This document shows positions 25,451 to 35,575 of a DNA stretch of 64,000 bases, piece after piece. How positions within the stretch are numbered: the stretch's first letter is position 1; each line of letters begins with the position of its first letter. The notes under the pieces are model-generated. The model ran no database searches, was not told the origin of the DNA, and saw nothing but the letters and a program-made list of their open reading frames with translations. The position numbers and the translations under genes are program-made. Origin of the DNA: Bacteroides sp. (GTDB lineage: Bacteria > Bacteroidota > Bacteroidia > Bacteroidales > Bacteroidaceae); contig SUXW01000003.1 of assembly GCA_015060765.1 (NCBI GenBank), forward strand, positions 1 to 64,000. Direction: 5' to 3'.

Positions 25451-27427
25451 ATGAAATTTGATATGAAAAGCTTTTTAAATAAATATATATACATAGGTAT
25501 AGCGGCTTTCGCCCTATCGTTTAGCTTCTCTTCTTGCACCGACTATCTTGACAAGGAACCTGATTCAGATGTAGATACTGAAGCAGCTTTCAAGAACTTC
25601 AACAACTTTCAAGGATTTGTTGAATTGGTCTATAACTGTATTCCTAACAAGGAATCCAATTATTGGTGCTGTACATTCAATTGGGGAGAAGACGAAATTA
25701 TGAATGCCGGTTTGGGTGACTCTCACTTGACTCACCAGATGGATATCGGTAACTATCGCCATTGGTATAGCGATGCCCAATCTTATTTGCATTCAGGTCA
25801 GTTGGATCCTACATCTTCTGATAAGTTCAGTCACTCATTGGAACATGCCTGGTTCTGTATCCGTCATTGCAACATTGGTCTTCAAAATCTTGATAAGTTC
25901 CAGGGATCCAATGCGGAACGGGAAGCTATCGAAGGTCAGCTTCTTTTCTTCCGTGCATGGTGGCACAATGAATTGATGAATTTCTTTGGTGGTCTGCCTT
26001 ATATCGACAAGGCATTCGAACCCAGTGACGAGTTGTTGCTTCCACGCCTTTCTTTCAAGGAATGTGCTGAAAAGTGTGCAGAAGACTATCGTCGTGCAGC
26101 CGATTTGTTGCCCGAAAATTGGGACGCTCACCCAGCTGGTCTTCGTACCAAAGGTAAAAATGACCTCCGTATAACAAAGGCTTGTGCGCTTGGTTATTTG
26201 GGTAAGGTACTTCTTTATGCGGCTTCTCCATTCAATGTACATGGTGCTTCAACCGGTGCTCAGAATTTTACACTGACTTATCAGTATGATACAGAAATGG
26301 CTAAACGTGCAGCCGATGCATTGGGTGAAGCCCTTGCTTTGGTAGAAGGTGGTTCTACTCCTTACGCACTTGCTGAATATAAGTATACTGATATCTACAA
26401 TCACACTCCTGATAAGAGTACTACTACAAACTTCTCTGATATCTTCTATACTACTGGTAAGAACTGGCAGATGCCGGGTTCAGTAGAAGCTATCATGCGT
26501 GGCCCTATGCCTGACATTAATGGTTCTAACTGGAACTTTGCCAAGTTGTGGGGACCTAAGGTGAACGGTTTGGTAGAACACGATGCGGTTATCCACATGC
26601 CAACTGCCAACTATGTGAACTACGCATACGGTATGGCTAACGGTCTTCCTTTGGATGATCCCGATTCTGGCTTTGATCCTACTCATCCATTTAAAGATCG
26701 TGACCCTCGTTTCTATCACGATATTATGTTCGATGGTTTCAAGTTCATCAACAATGACCCGGATGCAGCCAATAAAATGTATCAATATCTTCCTTTGCAA
26801 ACTCCGAACGGAACCGATCCGGAAGCAGAAAAGATGAGAGATGCAAGTAGTGGTTCTCGTACCGGTTATTTCTGCCAGAAATTGGTTCCTCACCAATGTA
26901 ATAAGTTCGATGGTATGTATAACTGGGGTGGTGCTCTTCAGACCTATTTGCCTTACATGCGTTTGGCCGACATTTATTTGATGTATGCCGAAGCAGGTGC
27001 GGCCGTTCAAGGTGCCAACTACAAGAGCGGTAAGTATGGTAAGACTGCATTAGAAGCTGTTAACATCCTTCGTGACCGTGTAGGTGCAGCTCATGTGGCA
27101 GATAAGTATACTGCTGACCAGAAGAAATTTATGGATGAAGTTCGTCGTGAACGTGCTTGTGAATTGGCTTTCGAAGGATTCCGTTGGAACGACCTTCAGC
27201 GTTGGTTGCTCCTTACTGAGTATCCTTACAACATCAAGACTTCACAAGAATTCCGTCGTGTAGGCGATTTCGATTATGCCAAGAACGACCCACGTGATGC
27301 AGAAGTGACAGGTTGGAAAGAAGAAATCATTGTTGAACGCGTATTTAGCGCACAACATTATCTCTTCCCATTCCATAATGATGACGTTTATCTCTATGCC
27401 GAATTCGGACAAAATCCGGGTTGGTAA
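25451..27427 (+). CDS. xusB: SusD-type surface glycan-binding lipoprotein
   Basis: A 658-residue lipoprotein with lipobox FSSC (Cys29 from the first Met, Cys25 if translation starts at the ATG at 25463). It has the SusD pattern: helical TPR-like N-terminal half (NFNNFQGFVELVYNCI, FFRAWWHNELMNFFGGLPY), then the large loop region and the C-terminal RRERACELAFEGFRWNDLQRW. It caps the XusA barrel and binds xylan fragments at the cell surface. It starts 4 bp after xusA; a 43-bp gap leads to the second pair. Confidence 0.92.
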   Translation: MKFDMKSFLNKYIYIGIAAFALSFSFSSCTDYLDKEPDSDVDTEAAFKNFNNFQGFVELVYNCIPNKESNYWCCTFNWGEDEIMNAGLGDSHLTHQMDIGNYRHWYSDAQSYLHSGQLDPTSSDKFSHSLEHAWFCIRHCNIGLQNLDKFQGSNAEREAIEGQLLFFRAWWHNELMNFFGGLPYIDKAFEPSDELLLPRLSFKECAEKCAEDYRRAADLLPENWDAHPAGLRTKGKNDLRITKACALGYLGKVLLYAASPFNVHGASTGAQNFTLTYQYDTEMAKRAADALGEALALVEGGSTPYALAEYKYTDIYNHTPDKSTTTNFSDIFYTTGKNWQMPGSVEAIMRGPMPDINGSNWNFAKLWGPKVNGLVEHDAVIHMPTANYVNYAYGMANGLPLDDPDSGFDPTHPFKDRDPRFYHDIMFDGFKFINNDPDAANKMYQYLPLQTPNGTDPEAEKMRDASSGSRTGYFCQKLVPHQCNKFDGMYNWGGALQTYLPYMRLADIYLMYAEAGAAVQGANYKSGKYGKTALEAVNILRDRVGAAHVADKYTADQKKFMDEVRRERACELAFEGFRWNDLQRWLLLTEYPYNIKTSQEFRRVGDFDYAKNDPRDAEVTGWKEEIIVERVFSAQHYLFPFHNDDVYLYAEFGQNPGW

Positions 27428-27470
27428 TGAATGCGGAATTTTCTAATAAAAACAAAGAATATTAAGTAAT

Positions 27471-30278
27471 ATGAACAAGATATCAAAAAAACTTCTCGCG
27501 TTTCTCGCTATCTGTGCAGCTACCACTCCGATGCTGGCTCAGGAAGTTGCCGAGGATAGCACTCTTGTCAATGTGGCTTTCCGCAAGGTAGCAAAAGAAG
27601 ACATTATGGGTGGTGTCTCTTCAGTCAACATAGCCGAGTTGATGGAGAAGAATTACAATACGTATAGCCTTGACAATATGCAGGGTTATGTATCAGGTTT
27701 CAATGGAGCAGGAATGTGGGGACACACAGGACAGCTCGTACTTATTGACGGTGTACCTCGTGAGGCAAACAATGTGAAGCCGGACGAAATTGAAAGCATT
27801 ACTTTCTTGAAAGGTGCCCAAGCTGTTGTGCTTTATGGTAGCAAAGCAGCCAACGGTGCTATCCTTATTACTACCAAACGTGGTAAGGTTACAGAAGGTC
27901 TTTCTGTAAATGTTCGTGCCAATACCGGTTGGGCAGTAGCCAAGGCTTATCCCGAATATTTGGGTGCCGCTGAATATATGGGGCTTTATAATGAGGCTCG
28001 TAGAAATGATGGTATTGCAGATCTTTATACTCCTGAAACTATTGCTAAATTTGCTTCAGGTGCTAATCCTTATCGTTATCCGGATGTAGAATTCTATTCG
28101 GATGAATTCATCAAGAAGACTTACAATCGTACGGATGTAACCGCTGAGATTGAAGGTGGTAACGAACGTGCCAAGTTCTATGCCAATGTAAGTTATTATC
28201 GTCAAGGTGATTTCTTCAAGTTTGGTGAAGCGGAAAATAACTACATCGACCGTTTCAATGTTCGTGGTAACGTGGATATCAAGCTGAACAACTTTATCAA
28301 AGCTTATGTCAATGCCAATGCCACTTACTACAACTCGAAATCGGCTAATGGCGGTTCTTATTGGGAAGCTGCAGCCACTTTCCGTCCGAATCGTGTGGCT
28401 CCGCTCATTCCGTTGTCATACATCGATCCGAATGCGGCTCAACCCAATGCTTTGATTGGTACTACCACAAACTTCATTAATGGTTGTTTCCTTGGTGGTG
28501 CTCAGACTGACCTTTCCAATATTTTTGCAGATTATTATTTTGCTGGTGAAAATACTTGGACAAGTCGTCAGTTCCAATTTGATGCAGGTGTAGATGTAGA
28601 CCTTAGCTCTGTAACGAAAGGTCTTAGCTTCCATACCATGGTAGGGGTTGACTATCGTACCGCTTATACTACAGCGTTTAATAATTCCTATGCTACCTTT
28701 ACTCCGACATGGAGCGAATACAACGGTCAGGATGTGATTATTGGTTTGAATAATTACGAAACTGTTGACAAGCATTCGGGTGTTCAGAACATTTCAGGTT
28801 CTACCGACAATCAGACCATTGCATTCAATGCTCACTTTGACTATGTACGTACCTTCGATGATGTTCACAACGTAAATGCTATGTTGGTGGCTAACGGTTA
28901 TCAACAATCGGAATCGGCTGTATATCATAAGGTGTCTAATGCTAACCTTGGTCTTCAGTTGGGTTATAACTACAATCGCAAGTATTATGCCGAATTGGCT
29001 TTAGCTGCACCTTGGTCGGCTAAACTTCCTGAAGGTAATCGTGCAGGTTTCTCTCCATCCGTAACCTTGGGCTGGAATTTGGCTCGCGAAAACTTTATGG
29101 AAGATAGTCCATTCAATGACCTTGTGCTTAGTGCAAGCTATAGTGATATTGTAACCGACTTGGGTATCGATGAATACTACATGTATTTGGGTGCTTATCA
29201 AAGTGGTGGCTGGTGGGACTGGAACGGTCTTTCCGGACATGCCGGTGTACAGTCCAAGCGTGGCGCTAACGATGAATTGAGTTATATCCATCGCAAGGAA
29301 TTGTCTGTAAACCTTCGTGGTTCGTTGCTTGATCGTGCATTGACTTTCGATGCATCGTTCTTCACTAACAAGACTACCGGTCAGATTATTGAAGCGTCTA
29401 ATCAAATGCCAAGCTACTTTATGGTTTACTATCCGGAATCTTCTTTCCGTCCATACATCAACTTCAATGATGACCAGCGTACCGGTTTCGATATCGCTGT
29501 GAACTACAAGAAGCAATGGGGCGATTTTGGTTTCCAAGTAGGAGCTAATTATACTTATTATACTACCAAAGCAACCAAGCGTGACGATACCAACTATGCT
29601 GATGCTTATCAGTATCGTGAAGGTAAACCGCTCGACGCTGTTTGGGGTTATGAATGTTTAGGTTTCTTTAAGGATAATGCAGACATCCAAGCTTCTGCCG
29701 ATCAATCATGGTTTGGTCAGACTATTGCTCCCGGTGATTTGAAATACAAGGATCAGAATGGTGACAATGTAATTGACAACAAAGACCAGATTGAACTCGC
29801 TAAAGGTGGCTGGTATGGTGCACCTTCTACTTTAGGCGTTAATTTGACTTTGAAGTACAAGAACTTTACCCTCTTCATGCTTGGTGTTGGTGGATTTGGT
29901 GGTCATGGCATGCGTGACAATAGTTACTGGTGGGTGAAAGGTGAAGACAAGTATTCTGCAGCCGTTCGCGACCGCTGGACTCCTGAAACAGCTGCTACTG
30001 CAACTTATCCACGTCTGACTACCGGTAATGGTAGTAATAACTATCAGACATCTGATTTCTGGCTCTATTCTACCTCTCGTTTCGACTTAGCTAAGGTACA
30101 GTTGACATACGACTTCCCGAAGAACTTGTTCAGAAATAGTTTTGTGAAGGGTGCTTCGGTATATGTAAGTGGCAATAGCCTTCTTACCATTGCGAAAGAA
30201 CGCGAAATTCTCGAAATGAGTATTGGTTCAGCTCCTCAAACCCGTTTCTACAACCTCGGTGTGAAGGTGGCATTCTAA
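27471..30278 (+). CDS. xusC: SusC-type TonB-dependent transporter, second of the pair, without N-terminal extension
   Basis: A 935-residue outer membrane protein. The signal peptide (to PMLAQ) is followed almost directly by the plug (AFRKVAKEDIMGGVSSVN, LVLIDGVPREANNV, YGSKAANGAILITTKRG). The CarboxypepD_reg domain and the EEVVVVGYG-type TonB box of XusA are absent, which accounts for the roughly 110-residue shorter length. The barrel ends in GVKVAF. It pairs with the SusD protein downstream (xusD, 36-bp gap). How it engages TonB is unclear from sequence; a short motif near EVAEDSTLVNV may serve. Position matches xusC of Prevotella bryantii. Confidence 0.9.
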   Translation: MNKISKKLLAFLAICAATTPMLAQEVAEDSTLVNVAFRKVAKEDIMGGVSSVNIAELMEKNYNTYSLDNMQGYVSGFNGAGMWGHTGQLVLIDGVPREANNVKPDEIESITFLKGAQAVVLYGSKAANGAILITTKRGKVTEGLSVNVRANTGWAVAKAYPEYLGAAEYMGLYNEARRNDGIADLYTPETIAKFASGANPYRYPDVEFYSDEFIKKTYNRTDVTAEIEGGNERAKFYANVSYYRQGDFFKFGEAENNYIDRFNVRGNVDIKLNNFIKAYVNANATYYNSKSANGGSYWEAAATFRPNRVAPLIPLSYIDPNAAQPNALIGTTTNFINGCFLGGAQTDLSNIFADYYFAGENTWTSRQFQFDAGVDVDLSSVTKGLSFHTMVGVDYRTAYTTAFNNSYATFTPTWSEYNGQDVIIGLNNYETVDKHSGVQNISGSTDNQTIAFNAHFDYVRTFDDVHNVNAMLVANGYQQSESAVYHKVSNANLGLQLGYNYNRKYYAELALAAPWSAKLPEGNRAGFSPSVTLGWNLARENFMEDSPFNDLVLSASYSDIVTDLGIDEYYMYLGAYQSGGWWDWNGLSGHAGVQSKRGANDELSYIHRKELSVNLRGSLLDRALTFDASFFTNKTTGQIIEASNQMPSYFMVYYPESSFRPYINFNDDQRTGFDIAVNYKKQWGDFGFQVGANYTYYTTKATKRDDTNYADAYQYREGKPLDAVWGYECLGFFKDNADIQASADQSWFGQTIAPGDLKYKDQNGDNVIDNKDQIELAKGGWYGAPSTLGVNLTLKYKNFTLFMLGVGGFGGHGMRDNSYWWVKGEDKYSAAVRDRWTPETAATATYPRLTTGNGSNNYQTSDFWLYSTSRFDLAKVQLTYDFPKNLFRNSFVKGASVYVSGNSLLTIAKEREILEMSIGSAPQTRFYNLGVKVAF

Positions 30279-30314
30279 GTAGTAAGAGAAGATAATTAAT
30301 AATAGAAAGTAATT

Positions 30315-32111
30315 ATGAAACTGAAAAATATAATTCTTTTTAGTGCAGCAACGTTGGCCCTCGTATCTTGCGAAGACCTTTTCGAACCGGCTATTGAGAA
30401 CAACCAGGATATCACATCCATGTATAAGGATGCCGATTTTGCCCGTGGTGTGCTCGATAATGCTTACCTTGTGCTGCCATATAGTGATAGCCCTAACAGC
30501 GATTTGGCTACAGATGACGCTGTTTCAAATGATGCTACTAACAGCTATAAAAGAATGGCTACCGGTGCATGGGCTTCCAATAATAATCCGGTAAATACAT
30601 GGGAAGGTTCTTTCCACGCTATTCAGTATTGTAACCTGATGATTGACAATGCAGAAAAAGTGGTATGGTCGTATACCGAAGAAAGTGTCAACCAAATGTT
30701 CATCGATAACTATTTGGGTAATGCATACGCTCTTCGTGGTCTTCATCATTTTTATGCTTTGCGTGCACATGCAGGTATGGCTGAACAAGGTGGTGAGCTC
30801 TTAGGTATTCCTATGCACTTGGCCTATGTAGATGCTAATGCAGATTTTAATGAAGCTCGTTTGACCTTCAAGGAATGTTACGACTTGATTATGGCCGATT
30901 GGGACAAGGCACTTGAATATCTTCCCAGTCAATACAAATCAATCAGTGACAAGTCTCAACTCCCTGCCAAGTATAGCCAGTTAGGTGCCGACATTACTGG
31001 TTACAACAAGGCATTTGGTGATCATCATCGTGGTAAAATTGATGGTAGAATCATTTCTGCTTTCAAGGCTCAGTTGGCTATTCTTGCCGCTTCTCCTGCT
31101 TATAGCAAGGCCGGAGCTTGTACATATCAGGACGCTGCTAAATTGGCTGCAGCCTGTCTTGCTAACTATGGCGGTTTGGCCAACATGCAGCAAGATGGTT
31201 GGAAGATTTTTGATAATGCTACCTTCCTCAATAACTTTGGTGCTGCCGATGAAGCACCTGCTGAAATGATTTGGCGTGCTAATATTAACAAGACTCAAAG
31301 TTTTGAAGTGAATAACTATCCTCCTTCTATCTTTGGTAGTGGTCGTGTGAATCCTACTCAAAACTTGGTGGATGCATTCCCCATGTTGAACGGTCTCCCT
31401 ATTACAGCAGCTGGTTCTGGATATGATGCACAGAATCCATATGAAAATCGTGACCCACGTCTGAAGATGTATGTGTTGGTGAATGGTGCTACCATTGGTC
31501 ATAATAATGCTGTTATCAATACAGCACAAGATTCTCCAACGCTCGATGGTATCAACAAGGAAAATGGTAAGTCTACCATTACTGGTTACTACCTCAGAAA
31601 ATTGTTGCGTTCTGACGTGAATTGTAACGACGGTAATTCAACATTCAACCACTTGCAGATTCGTATCCGTGCTACTGAAATCTTCTTGGATTATGCCGAA
31701 GCAGCCAATGAAGCCGAAGGTCCTAAAGCCAAGGTAGGTGGTGCTTCTTACTCGGCTTATGATGTTATCAAGGCTTTGCGTGAACGTGTAGGTATTTGTT
31801 CGAATGGTGCTCCCGACCCTTATTTGGATGAGTGTGCACAAAATAAGGACAAAATGCGCGAACTGATCCGCAATGAACGTCGTTTGGAACTCTGTTTCGA
31901 AAATCACCGTTTCTGGGATTTGCGTCGTTGGATGGCTCCTCTGAACGAAACAGCTAAGGGTATGAACATTACAACTGCTGCCGACGGAACCCTGAATTAT
32001 AAGGTTGTTGATGTAGAAAAGCGTGATTATAAGGATTACATGTATTATGGACCTATTCCTTACTCTGAAATTATGAAGTGGAGCAATCTCCAACAGAACT
32101 ATGGATGGTAA
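30315..32111 (+). CDS. xusD: SusD-type surface glycan-binding lipoprotein, second of the pair
   Basis: A 598-residue lipoprotein (lipobox LVSC, Cys19) followed by an acidic EDLFE stretch compatible with surface export. SusD features are LGNAYALRGLHHFYALRAHAG (helical core), RATEIFLDYAEAANEAEG, and the C-terminal RNERRLELCFENHRFWDLRRW. It is expected to form the lid of XusC and to bind xylo-oligosaccharides. Confidence 0.92.
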   Translation: MKLKNIILFSAATLALVSCEDLFEPAIENNQDITSMYKDADFARGVLDNAYLVLPYSDSPNSDLATDDAVSNDATNSYKRMATGAWASNNNPVNTWEGSFHAIQYCNLMIDNAEKVVWSYTEESVNQMFIDNYLGNAYALRGLHHFYALRAHAGMAEQGGELLGIPMHLAYVDANADFNEARLTFKECYDLIMADWDKALEYLPSQYKSISDKSQLPAKYSQLGADITGYNKAFGDHHRGKIDGRIISAFKAQLAILAASPAYSKAGACTYQDAAKLAAACLANYGGLANMQQDGWKIFDNATFLNNFGAADEAPAEMIWRANINKTQSFEVNNYPPSIFGSGRVNPTQNLVDAFPMLNGLPITAAGSGYDAQNPYENRDPRLKMYVLVNGATIGHNNAVINTAQDSPTLDGINKENGKSTITGYYLRKLLRSDVNCNDGNSTFNHLQIRIRATEIFLDYAEAANEAEGPKAKVGGASYSAYDVIKALRERVGICSNGAPDPYLDECAQNKDKMRELIRNERRLELCFENHRFWDLRRWMAPLNETAKGMNITTAADGTLNYKVVDVEKRDYKDYMYYGPIPYSEIMKWSNLQQNYGW

Positions 32112-32138
32112 GTATAAATAAAATCTTATATTGTAATT

Positions 32139-33167
32139 ATGAAAAAGAAAAATTTGTTTAACTATATGTTTGCCGCAGCCTTGGCAATCGGTTTCACTGC
32201 TTGCGAGAACGATGACATAGAATTTCCGGACTACGATAAGCAAACGGTCTATTTCCCATACCAGTATCCTGTTCGTACGCTTGTAATGGGCGATGACGAA
32301 TACGATACTACGCTCGACAAGCAGCACAAGTGCCAAATCAAGGCTACTTTCGGTGGCTCTTATAATGGCTCTAACGGTAGTGTGCAGATAGCTGTTGACA
32401 ATAGCCTTGTCAATAACTTGACCTTTGCCGATGGTACTCCTGTCAAGGCTATGCCGGAAAGTTATTATTCACTTTCTACTACTGATTTGAAGTTCAATGG
32501 TACATACAATGGTACGACTGAAGTGCAACTGAACGATGCATTCTTTAATGATGCAGAAGCTGTTAAGGGTGTATATGTTATTCCTGTTGTGATGAAGAGT
32601 CAGAAGGGATTCTCGGGTATACTTGAAGGTACTCCTAATGAAGGTGTGGAAAATCCGTCTCGTTTGGACGAATCTGCATGGAAAGTAAAGCCCATGGACT
32701 ATGTACTTTATTGTGTGAAATACCTCAATAAGTATTCTGGTTATTGGTTGGCAGCCGGTACAGACAAGATTACCGATGAAACCGGTACCAAGACTCAAGA
32801 ACGTAAGGCTGCTACTGTAGAAACTCGTAATGTGATTCAAATTACTACCAAGTCTTTGACAGAGTCCATTCTTACAGTAAGCTACGCGTTCGCTTCCAAA
32901 ACGATGACAGCCGATTTGTTGTTGACATTTGATGGCTCCAACAATTGTACTGTATCTTCTTTGACACCAGGTGTTACAGCTACCGGTTCTGGTAAATGGG
33001 AAGACGATGGTGCCAAGAAAGCATGGAACCAAAAGGATCGTGATATGATTGACTTGTCATATAAGGTGGACTTTGGTGGTGGTAATGTTGCAGAAACCAC
33101 TGATAATCTTATCTGGCAACGTTCTGGTGTGAAGCTTGAGGAGTTTGCTCCTATTTATAACAAGTAA
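32139..33167 (+). CDS. xusE: XusE-like surface glycan-binding lipoprotein (DUF1735-type N-terminus)
   Basis: A 342-residue lipoprotein (lipobox FTAC, Cys22, followed by the acidic ENDDIEFPDYD that fits surface export). The N-terminal half (VYFPYQYPVRTL, GSVQIAVDNSLV, YYSLSTTDLKF, GVYVIPVVMKS) resembles the DUF1735 domain of surface glycan-binding proteins. The C-terminal half is a beta-rich domain rich in aromatics. It occupies the xusE position between xusD and the GH10 xylanase, so it is inferred to hold xylan on the cell surface. No catalytic motif is seen. The family call is moderate; the symbol rests on synteny. Confidence 0.75.
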   Translation: MKKKNLFNYMFAAALAIGFTACENDDIEFPDYDKQTVYFPYQYPVRTLVMGDDEYDTTLDKQHKCQIKATFGGSYNGSNGSVQIAVDNSLVNNLTFADGTPVKAMPESYYSLSTTDLKFNGTYNGTTEVQLNDAFFNDAEAVKGVYVIPVVMKSQKGFSGILEGTPNEGVENPSRLDESAWKVKPMDYVLYCVKYLNKYSGYWLAAGTDKITDETGTKTQERKAATVETRNVIQITTKSLTESILTVSYAFASKTMTADLLLTFDGSNNCTVSSLTPGVTATGSGKWEDDGAKKAWNQKDRDMIDLSYKVDFGGGNVAETTDNLIWQRSGVKLEEFAPIYNK

Positions 33168-33180
33168 ATTAGAATAAACA

Positions 33181-35391
33181 ATGAAAAAGCAACTAATATT
33201 CACAGCACTTGGAGCCATTTTCTTGGCTTCCTGTGCTGATACTTGGGACCGCGAATACAGCGGTGTCAATCCACAGAAGGAGGGGTATGAGTATTTGGCA
33301 GAATATCTTCCCCTGAAGGAATATGTTGACCGTTCAAAATATCCCAATTTCAAGTTGGGTATTGCAACATCGGCTTCCGAATATACTCAACAACAGCTTG
33401 TTTATGCTCTCATTAATTCAAATGCCGATGAAACAGTTGCAGGTAATGCCATGAAGATGGCTTCTTGTGTGGACGATAAAGGTAACATGTCATTCGATAA
33501 TGCCGTTGCATTTGTCAATGCAGCTACGGATGCAGGTTTGAATATGTATGGTCATACATTGGCTTGGCATGCACAACAACCGGTGAAGTATTTGAACTCG
33601 TTGATGGCTGATAGAGAGATTGAAATAGATCCAGATGCTACACAAACTGTTGTAGATGCAGAGTTTGATTACTCTACCTTCTCTTCTTATAACTATTGGG
33701 GACAAGGCCCTGCCGGTAGTGAAAGAACGATTAAGGATGGTTGTTTCGTTTCTTATAATCCATCGGTTATACCTAATTTTTGGGAATTCCAATATCACGT
33801 AGCTGATGGTATCAATTGGGTAGCTGGAGTAACATATAAGGTTACAATGATGATTCGTGCTTCCGAAAATTGCTCATTTACAGTTGCAGCAGGTACTTGG
33901 GGCGGACAAGCCGGTGGTACAATTGATGTTACTACAGAATGGCAGGAAGTTTCTGTACCTCGTGCTCCTGGTGTAGATGGAGGTGGATTTGTTATGTTCC
34001 AGTCCGGTAACTTTGCCGGTACTATTGAGATGAAGTGGCTCAAGGTTACACATGAAGAAGCTATGGCAATCTCTTGGTGGACTCCTATCATTTCTAATGG
34101 TGATGCTGAAGGTGATGATGCTACCAACTTCGTTTCAACGCATGTAGGTGGTACCAATGGCGCTTGCGACATTGTAGACGGTGCTGGTGTAGGAGGTACT
34201 CGTGCATTTGTTGTTACATCTGCGGGTGGTGGCGCTCAAACATGGGATACTCAGTTCTTCCTTTATGCTAATCGGACTTTGGCGGATGGTGATAAGGTTA
34301 AGATGTCATTCGATTATCGTGCTGATGTCGCAAATAATTCTGAATCACAAGCTCATGCGGCTCCTGGTGGATATATCCATTGGGATGGTGGTGCAGCAGT
34401 CAACTTTACTACCGATTGGCAGCATTTTGAAAAGACTATTGTTATCAGTTCTACATTGTCGCCCGAGGGTAATATGCAGACTTGGGCTTGGAACTTGGAT
34501 GTAGGTGCTCCTAATGCTCCAGTAAATAAGTATTATTTTGATAACATTACTCTTGAAATTGAAGAAAGCGGTAATACTATTCCTTTGACTCCAGAAGAAA
34601 AACGTGATACGCTCATTTGGGCGATGGATCGTTGGATTGGCGGTATGATGCAGGCCATGGGAGGCAAGGTAAAAGCTTGGGACGTTGTCAATGAAGCCAT
34701 CTCTGGTGGAAATGCTGATGCTGAAGGTGTTTATGCTCTTCAACATGACAATGGCGATGCAACCAACTTCTTCTGGCAAGATTATATGGGTGATTTGGAA
34801 TATGTACGTACAGCAGTGGCAAGTGCTCGTAAGCACTTTGAAGCTAACGGCGGTAATCCAAGTGAACTCAAGCTCTTTGTGAACGATTACAACCTCGAAA
34901 GCGATTGGGATCAGAATGCTAAACTGAAGAGTCTGATCAAGTGGATTGAACGTTGGGAAGCCGATGGCGTTACTAAGATTGATGGTATCGGAAGTCAGAT
35001 GCACATTTCTTGCTATGCCAATGCTGCTACTCAAGAAAGCAAGAAGAAAGCTATTGTTGAATCATTCAATTTGATGGCTAAAACAGGAAGATTGGTTCGT
35101 ATCTCCGAACTCGATATGGGTTATGTAGATGCTAATGGTAATTCGGTACCGACAATCAATCTGACAGAGGAACAACATAAGCAAATGGCCGAACTCTATA
35201 CGTTTGTTGTTTCCAAGTATCTTGAACTGATTCCTGTTGCTCAACAATGGGGTATCTGCCAATGGGCAGCTACCGATTCGCCTGCTGCTGAAGGCAATTG
35301 GAGATCGGGTCAGCCTATCGGTCTTTGGGATGAAGGCTACAACCGTAAGCATACTTATGCAGGTTTTGTTGAAGGTTTGGCTGGTAAATAA
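33181..35391 (+). CDS. xyn10C: GH10 endo-xylanase lipoprotein with carbohydrate-binding region inserted in the catalytic barrel
   Basis: A 736-residue lipoprotein (lipobox LASC, Cys18). The GH10 barrel is split. The N-terminal part (about 40-135) ends after YGHTLAWHAQQP. An insert of roughly 330 residues follows, with two beta-sandwich modules of CBM4/CBM22 type (about 140-300 and 295-460). The barrel then resumes with the acid/base Glu505 in WDVVNEAI and nucleophile Glu643 in RISELDMGY. The same split layout is known for the GH10 enzyme of the Bacteroidetes xylan core cluster. As an exposed lipoprotein it would cut long xylan before import. It is 13 bp downstream of xusE and is followed by a strong terminator. 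Confidence 0.92.
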   Translation: MKKQLIFTALGAIFLASCADTWDREYSGVNPQKEGYEYLAEYLPLKEYVDRSKYPNFKLGIATSASEYTQQQLVYALINSNADETVAGNAMKMASCVDDKGNMSFDNAVAFVNAATDAGLNMYGHTLAWHAQQPVKYLNSLMADREIEIDPDATQTVVDAEFDYSTFSSYNYWGQGPAGSERTIKDGCFVSYNPSVIPNFWEFQYHVADGINWVAGVTYKVTMMIRASENCSFTVAAGTWGGQAGGTIDVTTEWQEVSVPRAPGVDGGGFVMFQSGNFAGTIEMKWLKVTHEEAMAISWWTPIISNGDAEGDDATNFVSTHVGGTNGACDIVDGAGVGGTRAFVVTSAGGGAQTWDTQFFLYANRTLADGDKVKMSFDYRADVANNSESQAHAAPGGYIHWDGGAAVNFTTDWQHFEKTIVISSTLSPEGNMQTWAWNLDVGAPNAPVNKYYFDNITLEIEESGNTIPLTPEEKRDTLIWAMDRWIGGMMQAMGGKVKAWDVVNEAISGGNADAEGVYALQHDNGDATNFFWQDYMGDLEYVRTAVASARKHFEANGGNPSELKLFVNDYNLESDWDQNAKLKSLIKWIERWEADGVTKIDGIGSQMHISCYANAATQESKKKAIVESFNLMAKTGRLVRISELDMGYVDANGNSVPTINLTEEQHKQMAELYTFVVSKYLELIPVAQQWGICQWAATDSPAAEGNWRSGQPIGLWDEGYNRKHTYAGFVEGLAGK

Positions 35392-35435
35392 CCCTCCTAA
35401 TTTAGAAAACCTTATCTATTAATAAATTTTGTTTT

Positions 35436-35480
35436 CTCCGGTCATTGGATGTTTTATTCTTCCGATGACCGGATTTTTTG
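35436..35480 (+). terminator. Intrinsic terminator after xyn10C
   Basis: CCGGTCAT (35438-35445) pairs with ATGACCGG (35465-35472), extended inward by GGA/TCC, and is followed by a T run (35474-35479). It ends the GH43-xus operon. Confidence 0.85.
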
Positions 35481-35496
35481 TGGACGAGACATCGTG

Positions 35497-35575
35497 TTGC
35501 AAGAGAAATTTGTTGTTGCAAGCTCTTGCAACCGTATTTTAGGTGAAAATCAGTTAGTTGAGTTGGTGTTGCAAG
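35497..35575. repeat. Cluster of four TTGCAAG heptamers
   Basis: Direct copies of TTGCAAG lie at 35497-35503, 35516-35522 and 35569-35575. An inverted copy, CTTGCAA, at 35525-35531 forms a 7-bp inverted repeat with the second across 2 bp. All are in the 452-bp gap between xyn10C and the haem-motif lipoprotein. Function unknown; possibly a regulator site or an RNA hairpin. A short frame at 35449-35655 covers it but is not convincing as a gene. Confidence 0.4.
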
